A DNA stretch of 7,238 nucleotides, from NCBI GenBank assembly GCA_025455345.1, contig JALOMS010000239.1:1-7238 (forward strand), read 5' to 3'. Below are positions 1 through 5,854 of the stretch, piece after piece (positions within the stretch are counted from its first letter, which is position 1; each line of letters starts with the position of its first letter). The position numbers were made by a program, and so were the translations under genes. Below the pieces are notes generated by a model. The model had not been told where the DNA came from, did not search any database, and saw only the letters and a list, made by a program, of their open reading frames with translations. The DNA comes from Thermoflexibacter sp. (GTDB lineage Bacteria; Bacteroidota; Bacteroidia; Cytophagales; Thermoflexibacteraceae).

Positions 1-1026
1 CTCTTTATAGGTATTTGCCGTAGCAAAAGCAGTTTCTAAGCCAATAATCCCAAACTCTGCCAAATCAAATTCTAAGTTTTTGCTTTCCTCATCTTGGGGT
101 TGGTGGTCAGAAACAATCACATCAATCGTTCCGTCTATCAATCCATCGATTAAAGCCTCTATGTCTTGTTTAGTGCGGAAAGGAGGTTTTACTTTCAAGT
201 TCGTATCAAAATCTTTAAGGTCTTCGTCAGTAAAAGCTAATTGGTGTGCGGCAATATCACAGCTTACTTGCATACCTTTGGCTTTGGCTTCTCTGATAAG
301 TTGTACTGATTGAGCAGATGAAATTCCTGAAAAATGGATTTTACCACCTACGTAACTCATTAATTGTAAATCCCTCGTTATTCCCATCTGCTCGGCAAGT
401 GCAGGTATCCCCTTCATTCCTAAGAGCGTACTATGGATACCTTCGTGCATCATACCGTTTTTACTTAAGTTTTTCTCATCAGCATAATTCATCAAAAAAC
501 CATCAAACTGCTGTAAATATTGCAAGGTTTTTACAATTAGTTCGGAATTAGTAATTGGTTTGAAGCCATCGCTAAAGGCTACAGCTCCAGCCGAGTGTAA
601 GTCATACATTTCTGTCATTTCTTCGCCTTTGAGGTCTAAAGATACTGCGGCAATCGGGAAAAAATCACACAATTTATTGGCAGTACGTTGGATTAAGAAA
701 TGCACACCTTCTTTGGATTGGGTAGGGAGAAGGCTATTGGGCAAGACCGCCACGCCTGTAAATCCTCCCGCCATAGCCGCTTCGCATGCAGACTCTATAC
801 TCTCTTTGTACTCCATACCGGGGTCAGGAACAGAGGCTCTCATATCAAACCAACCCACAGATAATGAGGCTTTTGTGCAGTCTAAAATTTGTTTGACTTC
901 TATGGTTTCGTCTATAGGGCTAATAGCGGTAATCCAGCCATCTTTCAATGCGAGATTTGTCCTCTGGAGATGAAAAGGACTTTGACTATCAATAATTTGT
1001 ACTGATTTGAGCAGTAAATCATTCAT
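1..1026 (-). CDS. Dihydroorotase-like protein, probably non-catalytic (3' end outside window)
   Basis: The first 342 codons run off the left edge; related proteins are about 420-430 residues, so roughly 80 are missing. The protein follows the class I dihydroorotase/amidohydrolase layout: GWFDMRASVPDPGMEYKES (58-76), AAMAGGFTGVAVLPN, a GAVAFSDG segment (147-154), IREAKAKGMQVS, KVKPPFR (278-284) and SDHQP (306-310). Seen directly: the usual D-x-H-x-H-x-R-x-P-G metal/substrate motif reads D61-M-R63-A-S65-V-P67-D-P-G. The usual H-x-E-D reads N180-Y-A-D183, the second His of H-x-x-H-x-S-T is G234, the Asn before P-P-L-R is K280, and DHAPH is DHQPQ. D153 and D307 remain. From family knowledge, active enzymes close dihydroorotate from carbamoyl-aspartate using these residues, while inactive homologues (pyrC', as in Pseudomonas) support aspartate transcarbamoylase. 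I infer a structural or regulatory role; the true partner is unknown. The ATG at 1026 is the natural start at the head of the homology. Confidence 0.88.
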   Translation of the reverse strand, partial: MNDLLLKSVQIIDSQSPFHLQRTNLALKDGWITAISPIDETIEVKQILDCTKASLSVGWFDMRASVPDPGMEYKESIESACEAAMAGGFTGVAVLPNSLLPTQSKEGVHFLIQRTANKLCDFFPIAAVSLDLKGEEMTEMYDLHSAGAVAFSDGFKPITNSELIVKTLQYLQQFDGFLMNYADEKNLSKNGMMHEGIHSTLLGMKGIPALAEQMGITRDLQLMSYVGGKIHFSGISSAQSVQLIREAKAKGMQVSCDIAAHQLAFTDEDLKDFDTNLKVKPPFRTKQDIEALIDGLIDGTIDVIVSDHQPQDEESKNLEFDLAEFGIIGLETAFATANTYKE

Positions 1027-1084
1027 TTTGAAGTACCTAATTACTAATAAAAGACAATAAAATTGTTAAATAAAATTTTGCTTG

Positions 1085-1092
1085 CAAATATA
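1085..1092 (-). promoter_or_regulatory. Candidate -7 box for the dihydroorotase-like gene
   Basis: Read on the minus strand this is TATATTTG, a full match to the Bacteroidota -7 consensus TAnnTTTG, and would give a leader of about 50 nt. No TTG is found at the expected -33 distance, so the call rests on one element in AT-rich DNA. Confidence 0.35.
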
Positions 1093-1102
1093 ATGCTTCT
1101 AC

Positions 1103-1131
1103 TTGGAATCGTTTGTGTACTTTTATATTTT
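1103..1131 (+). promoter_or_regulatory. Candidate promoter for the DUF1080 gene
   Basis: TTG at 1103-1105, an 18-base spacer and TATATTTT at 1124-1131 (7 of 8 positions of TAnnTTTG) fit the Bacteroidota -33/-7 arrangement and predict a leader of about 40 nt. It sits within about 10 bases of the opposing minus-strand box, so the two genes would share a compact divergent control region. Confidence 0.3.
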
Positions 1132-1176
1132 TACAAAACTTAATTATTATTTACACTATAAACTATTTTTAAAACA

Positions 1177-1932
1177 ATGAAAATGAGCAAAATCAATATC
1201 TTACTTCTATTTTTTGTAGGCTTAGCATTTCTTACAGAAACTTATGCCCAACAAACACCACAGCCCAAACCTGAAGCTACCGAAGTCTGGGAGCCAGAAC
1301 CCAAAGTAGTTACACCAGGCGAAGGAACAAAACCGCCCTCTGATGCCATCGTTTTATTTGATGGTAAAGATTTTGCAAATTGGGTAAGCTCCAAAGATGG
1401 TAATACCCCTAAATGGGCAATCAAAGATGGGGCGATGGTGGTAGAAAAAGGTACAGGTGATATTCAGACCAAGCAAACCTTTGGAGATTTCCAACTACAT
1501 ATAGAATGGAGAACTCCTGACAAAGTAGAAGGTGAAGGACAAGGACGTGGCAACAGTGGCATATTTTTGCAAGAAAGATATGAATTACAAGTGCTTGATT
1601 CTTACCAAAATCGCACTTATTCGAACGGACAAGCGGGGAGCTTTTATAAGCAAACGATTCCCTTAGTAAATGCGTGCAAAAAACCGGGTGAATGGCAAGT
1701 CTATGACATCATTTATACTGCACCTCGTTTCCGTTGGAATGGCTCTTTGGAATCCCCAGCCAGAGTAACGGTAATCCACAATGGGGTTGTTGTCCAAAAC
1801 AGTACGATTATTCATGGCACTACTGAATACATAGGAGTCCCTAAAAACATAGCGCATGGCAAGGGCGGCATACGTTTGCAAGACCATGGAAATCCAGTAA
1901 GTTATAGGAATATTTGGATTAGAGAATTGTAA
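1177..1932 (+). CDS. Exported DUF1080 / 3-keto-disaccharide hydrolase family protein
   Basis: This 251-residue protein has a Sec signal peptide (hydrophobic 7-20, likely cleavage TYA24|QQ). A proline- and glutamate-rich linker (25-55) follows, then one DUF1080 (PF06439) domain over about 56-251. Recognisable family segments are VLFDGKDFANW (59-69), QTFGDFQLHIEWRTP (100-114), GRGNSGIFLQERYELQVLDS (123-142), GEWQVYDIIY (171-180) and GGIRLQDHGNPVSYRNIWIR (230-249). The domain is a concanavalin-like beta-sandwich. Members are linked to hydrolysis of 3-keto-glycosides made by Gfo/Idh-type oxidoreductases, but many are untested, so the substrate is unknown here. The length is normal for a single-domain member. 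No sugar oxidoreductase, TonB-dependent receptor or other glycan-use gene lies beside it, so context gives no substrate clue. A second in-frame ATG at 1183 would remove only two residues. No type IX secretion C-terminal signal is present, so a periplasmic location is likely. Confidence 0.92.
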   Translation: MKMSKINILLLFFVGLAFLTETYAQQTPQPKPEATEVWEPEPKVVTPGEGTKPPSDAIVLFDGKDFANWVSSKDGNTPKWAIKDGAMVVEKGTGDIQTKQTFGDFQLHIEWRTPDKVEGEGQGRGNSGIFLQERYELQVLDSYQNRTYSNGQAGSFYKQTIPLVNACKKPGEWQVYDIIYTAPRFRWNGSLESPARVTVIHNGVVVQNSTIIHGTTEYIGVPKNIAHGKGGIRLQDHGNPVSYRNIWIREL

Positions 1933-2026
1933 TTAGTAGCAATACTAAAAAGTATATTAACACAAATACTTGACTGTTAATATGTTACAAATTTTTTAAA
2001 CAAAAAATGCTATCGTACAAAAAACT

Positions 2027-2059
2027 AAAAAAGCCATGCCCAAAGAGCGTGGCTTTTTT
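2027..2059 (+). terminator. Rho-independent terminator after the DUF1080 gene
   Basis: The arms 2027-2039 and 2047-2059 pair over 13 bp (GCCATGC against GCGTGGC with one G-T wobble, extended by six A-T pairs) around a 7-base loop. The 3' arm ends in six T. The hairpin starts about 95 bases after the stop codon. Because the 5' arm begins with six A, it could also stop minus-strand transcripts. Confidence 0.88.
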
Positions 2060-2336
2060 CATCGTCAAATTAATTTATATAAAAACTTAAACTTTTATCT
2101 TACAATAACAAATAATTGTGCCAAAAGTTAAATTTCAACTACAAATTTAGCACATATTTAACACAATATAAAATCTTATCCTAACATTTTTAAATTTTTT
2201 TTCAAGTAACTTTTTATTTGTCTTTCAAAATAATTGCAAGAATTTTCCTAAAATTTTTAGAGCTTAGAAGAAATGCTAATGATTAACTTCTAAAGTAGAA
2301 ATCAATAGAATAAGTAGATTGTTTTGTTAAAAAAAC
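2060..2336. other. AT-rich non-coding stretch
   Basis: I see no credible coding sequence, tRNA or known riboswitch here. It holds only short A/T-rich inverted repeats: 2129-2135 with 2143-2149 (7 bp, 7-base loop) and 2264-2270 with 2287-2293 (7 bp, 16-base loop). Both are expected by chance at this composition. The stretch mostly separates the DUF1080 terminator from the HlyD promoter region. Confidence 0.5.
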
Positions 2337-2344
2337 TAATTTTG
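2319..2344 (+). promoter_or_regulatory. Candidate promoter for the HlyD-family gene
   Basis: TAATTTTG at 2337-2344 matches the Bacteroidota -7 consensus TAnnTTTG in full. A TTG lies at 2319-2321, but the 15-base spacer is shorter than usual. The predicted leader is about 70 nt, AT-rich, with no clear Shine-Dalgarno sequence before the ATG at 2421. Confidence 0.35.
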
Positions 2345-2420
2345 GCTCATATTTAAAAAATTGAAAAACTTAACTACCTTAATTTTAGTTTTATATCAGA
2401 ACACATAATATTCATAAAAT

Positions 2421-3821
2421 ATGTTAGGTATTTCACCACAGAATAATATTGACGAGAAAATTTATAAAGAAAAACTTAGTTCAGCCGTAGTTTTGCAAAC
2501 TCCTAAAGCCGCAAAATTACTTGCTTACTGGCTAATGGGTCTTTTTTTGACTTTCTTCGTTGTTTTGTTTCTTCCTTGGCAACAAAACATCAGGGCTGAT
2601 GGGGAAGTTACTGCGCTAAGACCTCAAGATAGACCTCAAACCGTCGAGTCTGCGATTGCAGGAAGAATTATTAGATGGAGAGTGGTCGAAGGACAGTTTG
2701 TTCGCAAGGGGGATACTATTTTACATCTGGCAGAGGTCAAAGAAAAGTTTTTTGACCCTAACTTATTAGTAAGATTGGAGGAGCAAGTAAATGCTAAGGG
2801 AGATGGTATCAAGGCGTATAAAGCCAAAATGCTTGCACTTACTAATCAAGTAGCCGCTTTAGAAAGTGGCTTAGAACTGAGCCTATCCAAAGCAAGAAAC
2901 AAGCTACTACAAAATCAATTCAAACTTATCAGTGATAGTACGGACTGGGAGGCTGAAAAAATCAATTTAAAAATAGCTAAAGACCAATTGGTCAGGGCAG
3001 AGGAAATGTATCAGAAAGGCTTAGTTCCATTGACTACATTAGAATCACGACGACTCAAAGTCCAAGAAGCCAATGCTAAGACGATTTCTTTAGAAAATAA
3101 AGTGCTTTCGGCAAGAAATGAAATACTAAATGCACGCATAGAATTAAATTCATTACAAGCAGATTATGCGGATAAGATTTCTAAAGCACAATCAGACTAC
3201 AGTTCTGCACGTAGCTCTTTGGCTGAAGGAGAGGGCGATTATTCTAAACTCACGCTTGAATATGCCAATATGAGGATTAGGAACGAGCAGTATCACCTCA
3301 TAGCTCCCCAAGATGGGTACGTGGTAAGAGCCTTAAAAGCGGGCATAGGAGAAACCATCAAGGAAGGTGAAGCTGTGGCTACTATTATGCCTGACAATCC
3401 TTATACAGCAGTTGCATTGTATGTCAAGCCTATGGACGTACCTCTTTTATCCATTGGTCGCAAGGTGCGTTTACAATTTGAGGGCTGGCCTGCTTTACAG
3501 TTTTCTGGGTGGCCCAGCGTTTCAGTAGGTACATTTGGGGGGCGAATCGAAGTGATAGATGCCGTAGATAGCAAGGCAGGAAAATACCGTATCTTGGTAA
3601 GCCCAGACCCAGAAGATGATACTTGGCCTATCCAACTCCGACAGGGTTCGGGTGCGCTTGGTTGGGCGATGTTGGACGATGTTCCTATTTGGTTTGAAAT
3701 TTGGCGACAGCTCAACGGCTTCCCGCCAAGCCTAAAAGACCAACCTGATGACCTTATTTATGGCTCTAAGGAGAAAAAAGATAAGCAAGATAAAGAGAGT
3801 AAAGACGAAGAAACTTATTAA
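2421..3821 (+). CDS. HlyD-family membrane fusion protein (secretion adaptor)
   Basis: The 466-residue protein has the adaptor layout of type I secretion and related ABC export systems. It begins with a cytoplasmic tail (1-32) and one membrane segment (33-52, AKLLAYWLMGLFLTFFVVLF region). The first half of a biotinyl/lipoyl domain follows (about 60-104, with AGRIIRWRVVEGQFVRKGD). A long alpha-helical coiled coil (about 112-290) comes next, then the second lipoyl half (292-323, HLIAPQDGYVV...GETIKEGE) and a beta-barrel (about 328-395). In the family these proteins span the periplasm and link an inner-membrane transporter to a TolC-type channel. The C-terminal part is rich in Trp (W356, W364, W402, W415, W424, W428) and ends in a highly charged Lys/Asp/Glu tail (448-466). 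No ABC transporter or TolC gene is adjacent: an AT-rich gap precedes it and a terminator follows, so it appears monocistronic. The cargo and partners cannot be told from this window. Confidence 0.92.
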   Translation: MLGISPQNNIDEKIYKEKLSSAVVLQTPKAAKLLAYWLMGLFLTFFVVLFLPWQQNIRADGEVTALRPQDRPQTVESAIAGRIIRWRVVEGQFVRKGDTILHLAEVKEKFFDPNLLVRLEEQVNAKGDGIKAYKAKMLALTNQVAALESGLELSLSKARNKLLQNQFKLISDSTDWEAEKINLKIAKDQLVRAEEMYQKGLVPLTTLESRRLKVQEANAKTISLENKVLSARNEILNARIELNSLQADYADKISKAQSDYSSARSSLAEGEGDYSKLTLEYANMRIRNEQYHLIAPQDGYVVRALKAGIGETIKEGEAVATIMPDNPYTAVALYVKPMDVPLLSIGRKVRLQFEGWPALQFSGWPSVSVGTFGGRIEVIDAVDSKAGKYRILVSPDPEDDTWPIQLRQGSGALGWAMLDDVPIWFEIWRQLNGFPPSLKDQPDDLIYGSKEKKDKQDKESKDEETY

Positions 3822-3841
3822 GTACAAAAATAAAAATATAT

Positions 3842-3894
3842 TTAATTGCCTGATAAACAAGTATATGCTTATTTATCGGGCAATTAGTTTTTTT
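3842..3894. terminator. Bidirectional terminator between convergent genes
   Basis: Arms 3843-3857 and 3872-3886 pair over 15 bp (TAATTGCCTGATAAA against TTTATCGGGCAATTA, one G-T wobble). The 14-base loop contains a further AAG/CTT pairing. Seven T (3888-3894) follow on the plus strand. On the minus strand the hairpin is followed by an interrupted T-rich stretch. It lies 21 bases after the HlyD stop and 45 bases beyond the OmpA gene's stop, so it probably serves both. Confidence 0.85.
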
Positions 3895-3931
3895 AGTAAA
3901 ATCCATCAGAAATTTGAGATAGCATAAAGGA

Positions 3932-5845
3932 TTATTTTGCTACAATTTCAAACTCAGTACGTCTATTTTTACTTCTTCCATCGTCAGTTGCGTTGGTAGC
4001 AATAGGCTGACTCATACCAAACCCCTTGGAAGATAATCTGTTGGCTTGTATTCCTTTTTTAATAAGATATTGTTTCACACTTTTTGCCCTATCTTCAGAA
4101 AGTTGCTGGAGATAGGTCTGCGTTGCCTTGCCTAATCCATCGTCTGTATGTCCGTAAATCGCAATTTGGAGTAGGGGATTGGCTCTAAGAAAACTTACTA
4201 ACTCATCTAAGGTTTGGTGAGAATTATCGGTAAGCTCTGCGCTATTGGGCTGAAAAAAAACCTGTTGGAGGGTGATTTTTTCATGCACTTTTAGTTTATT
4301 AATGTCCCAAGAAGGATTCTTTTCTGTATTGATTTCAATGATTTCTATCTCATTGTCATATCCACCATAACGGACTTTGTCCCCATAGCCTTTGTAAGTA
4401 ACTCGTTTGCTATCAACCCCATAGCTAATCATTTTTTCTGCAATTTCCTTGCTTCTCTGGTCGGTAGCTTCTTGTGGGTTTACCTTGCCCTTGTCCTCAA
4501 AAGGAACGCCATGAGCATTGATACAGACAGAAATTCCTTGATGTTTTTTTAGAAATTGGGCTAATCTTTCCAACTCTATTTCTACGTAATGCTGATAATC
4601 ATTTTTACCATTTTTATAATGAACAAAGTGTAAAAGCCCACTTTTTGCTCCTTTGGCAATAGGAGTAAGCCTAATATCGACCTCACTGACTATTTTCTTC
4701 CAAATCTTTGCGGCTTTGGGCAAATAGACTTCATTTTCAAAAAATGCGTAGTGGTAATTTGAAGAATCTATACGCACCTCAAATCTACCTTCTGGCTCAC
4801 TTTGGATATTTGTTTCTTTATTTTCAGCAGAAATCAAGGAAATATTGGTCTGGACACCTTTTTTGGTAGTTTTGTCCGTAGCTTGCCCTCTTACTACTAA
4901 CTTATCAAGGGTAAAGGGAATAAGCTCAATATGAGGAGGAAGCAAAAGAGAATCTTGGACAAGTTCATCACAAGCATTTGCTTCTTCGCTTACACACACA
5001 TCATCTATCAGATAATATGAATCATACGAGATATTAAAATTAAAGGATTTTTTCTCATGCAAATAATTCATTTCCAATTGATTAGTTTGGGAGAAGCACC
5101 CAATTAATATGTATTTTTCTCCTCCTTGGGCAGTATATTTGCCTTCTACTTTTGTCCAATGTTCTTTATCTACCAAAAAACGCTTATCTTTATTGATAAC
5201 TTGTGGTTTGAAGGGAAGATTGATAGAGAAAGAATCAGGATAAACCACTTTTTTTTCAGAAAAATACAGCCCCAATTGGTGGATAGCAATGTCAGATTTG
5301 TCCGATAAGTTGCACCAAAAAGATACATGGTACGTCTTTCCTTTTTTAAGGGGAGAAGTCAAGCGACCAGACAAATATTCTTTGTAGTTGCCGTCTTTCT
5401 TGAAAAGGGTCGCAAATACGTAAATACCCGCATAAGCCTTACCAGAACGAGCATATTGGAATCCATTGTTATTGCTTGGCATTCCCCACATCAATGATTT
5501 CTCATGCAATAATTGTTTTCTGTCGCTGATAGTAGTATCAAAGCAAGCATGAAAATAATCTGCTGTACCTGTTTGTGAAGGACAAGTCCAATCTTCTACT
5601 TTGGCGAGTTTGAGAGAAGGAATATTGAATTGGATTTTGCTTAGTTCTTCGCGCGTAAGGCAGTGTTCGTAAGTTTCAAAAGATGGATTCGAAACTAAGT
5701 TTTGGGCATTTGAGTAAGTACAAAGGCAGAAATAGCTAAAAATAAAATACAAGAGATTTGAAATATTTTTCTTCCAAATCTCTTTGTAAAACCATTTAAA
5801 AACGGAGATGATAAGATACAAATTTCTCGTTTTTTCAATGTCCAT
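3932..5845 (-). CDS. Exported multidomain protein with tandem OmpA-like domains
   Basis: The 637-residue protein starts with an export signal (hydrophobic 31-43, cleavage near SNA47|QN) behind an unusually long N-region. Residues 48-290 form a beta-rich domain opening with NLVSNPSFE and closing with YYLIDDVCVSE, a common Bacteroidota exported module that resembles carbohydrate-binding sandwiches and carries seven Cys. Residues about 315-395 look like a carboxypeptidase-regulatory/CNA-B-type fold. Two OmpA-like domains follow. The first (about 403-490) is degenerate, with AHGV at 444-447, R464 and KGYG at 485-488. The second (about 524-636) is canonical: GHTDDG at 565-570, R586, KGFG at 607-610 and NRRTEFE at 627-633. 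In OmpA proteins the Asp and Arg (here D568 and R586) bind diaminopimelate of peptidoglycan, so the C-terminus probably anchors the protein in the periplasm. There is no lipobox. The ATG lies 9 bp after the stop of the TPR gene, which indicates an operon and supports this start. The specific function is unknown. Confidence 0.9.
   Translation of the reverse strand: MDIEKTRNLYLIISVFKWFYKEIWKKNISNLLYFIFSYFCLCTYSNAQNLVSNPSFETYEHCLTREELSKIQFNIPSLKLAKVEDWTCPSQTGTADYFHACFDTTISDRKQLLHEKSLMWGMPSNNNGFQYARSGKAYAGIYVFATLFKKDGNYKEYLSGRLTSPLKKGKTYHVSFWCNLSDKSDIAIHQLGLYFSEKKVVYPDSFSINLPFKPQVINKDKRFLVDKEHWTKVEGKYTAQGGEKYILIGCFSQTNQLEMNYLHEKKSFNFNISYDSYYLIDDVCVSEEANACDELVQDSLLLPPHIELIPFTLDKLVVRGQATDKTTKKGVQTNISLISAENKETNIQSEPEGRFEVRIDSSNYHYAFFENEVYLPKAAKIWKKIVSEVDIRLTPIAKGAKSGLLHFVHYKNGKNDYQHYVEIELERLAQFLKKHQGISVCINAHGVPFEDKGKVNPQEATDQRSKEIAEKMISYGVDSKRVTYKGYGDKVRYGGYDNEIEIIEINTEKNPSWDINKLKVHEKITLQQVFFQPNSAELTDNSHQTLDELVSFLRANPLLQIAIYGHTDDGLGKATQTYLQQLSEDRAKSVKQYLIKKGIQANRLSSKGFGMSQPIATNATDDGRSKNRRTEFEIVAK
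5751..5784 (-). other. Hairpin inside the start of the OmpA-family gene
   Basis: AAGAGATTTG at 5751-5760 and CAAATCTCTT at 5775-5784 form a perfect 10-bp inverted repeat with a 14-base loop. It covers about codons 21-32 of the gene. On the transcribed (minus) strand a T-rich stretch follows immediately (GTATTTTATTTTTAG), giving a terminator-like shape. The stem has only three G-C pairs, so it is weak; a role in attenuation or translation is speculative. Confidence 0.35.
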
Positions 5846-5854
5846 AAGCTTGTT

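Noticed and set aside
560..973. Open frame of 137 codons on the plus strand
   Set aside because: It lies antisense to the dihydroorotase-like gene, whose minus-strand frame carries clear family motifs throughout; the plus-strand product has no recognisable domain.
1..1026. Active dihydroorotase (pyrC)
   Set aside because: The metal and substrate residues are replaced at most positions, so naming it an active enzyme would not be supported.
1177..1932. Type IX secretion cargo
   Set aside because: The protein ends directly at the DUF1080 domain with no C-terminal sorting domain.
2129..2293. Short inverted repeats as operators or a small RNA
   Set aside because: Both are 7-bp, mostly A-T stems in very AT-rich DNA and expected by chance; no promoter-terminator pair encloses them.
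3401..3715. Open frame of 104 codons on the minus strand
   Set aside because: It is antisense to the lipoyl and barrel part of the HlyD gene and its product is low in recognisable features.
3932..5845. OmpA-family lipoprotein (Pal-like)
   Set aside because: The Cys residues at 40 and 42 are not in a lipobox context, and a signal peptidase I site (SNA|Q) follows shortly after.
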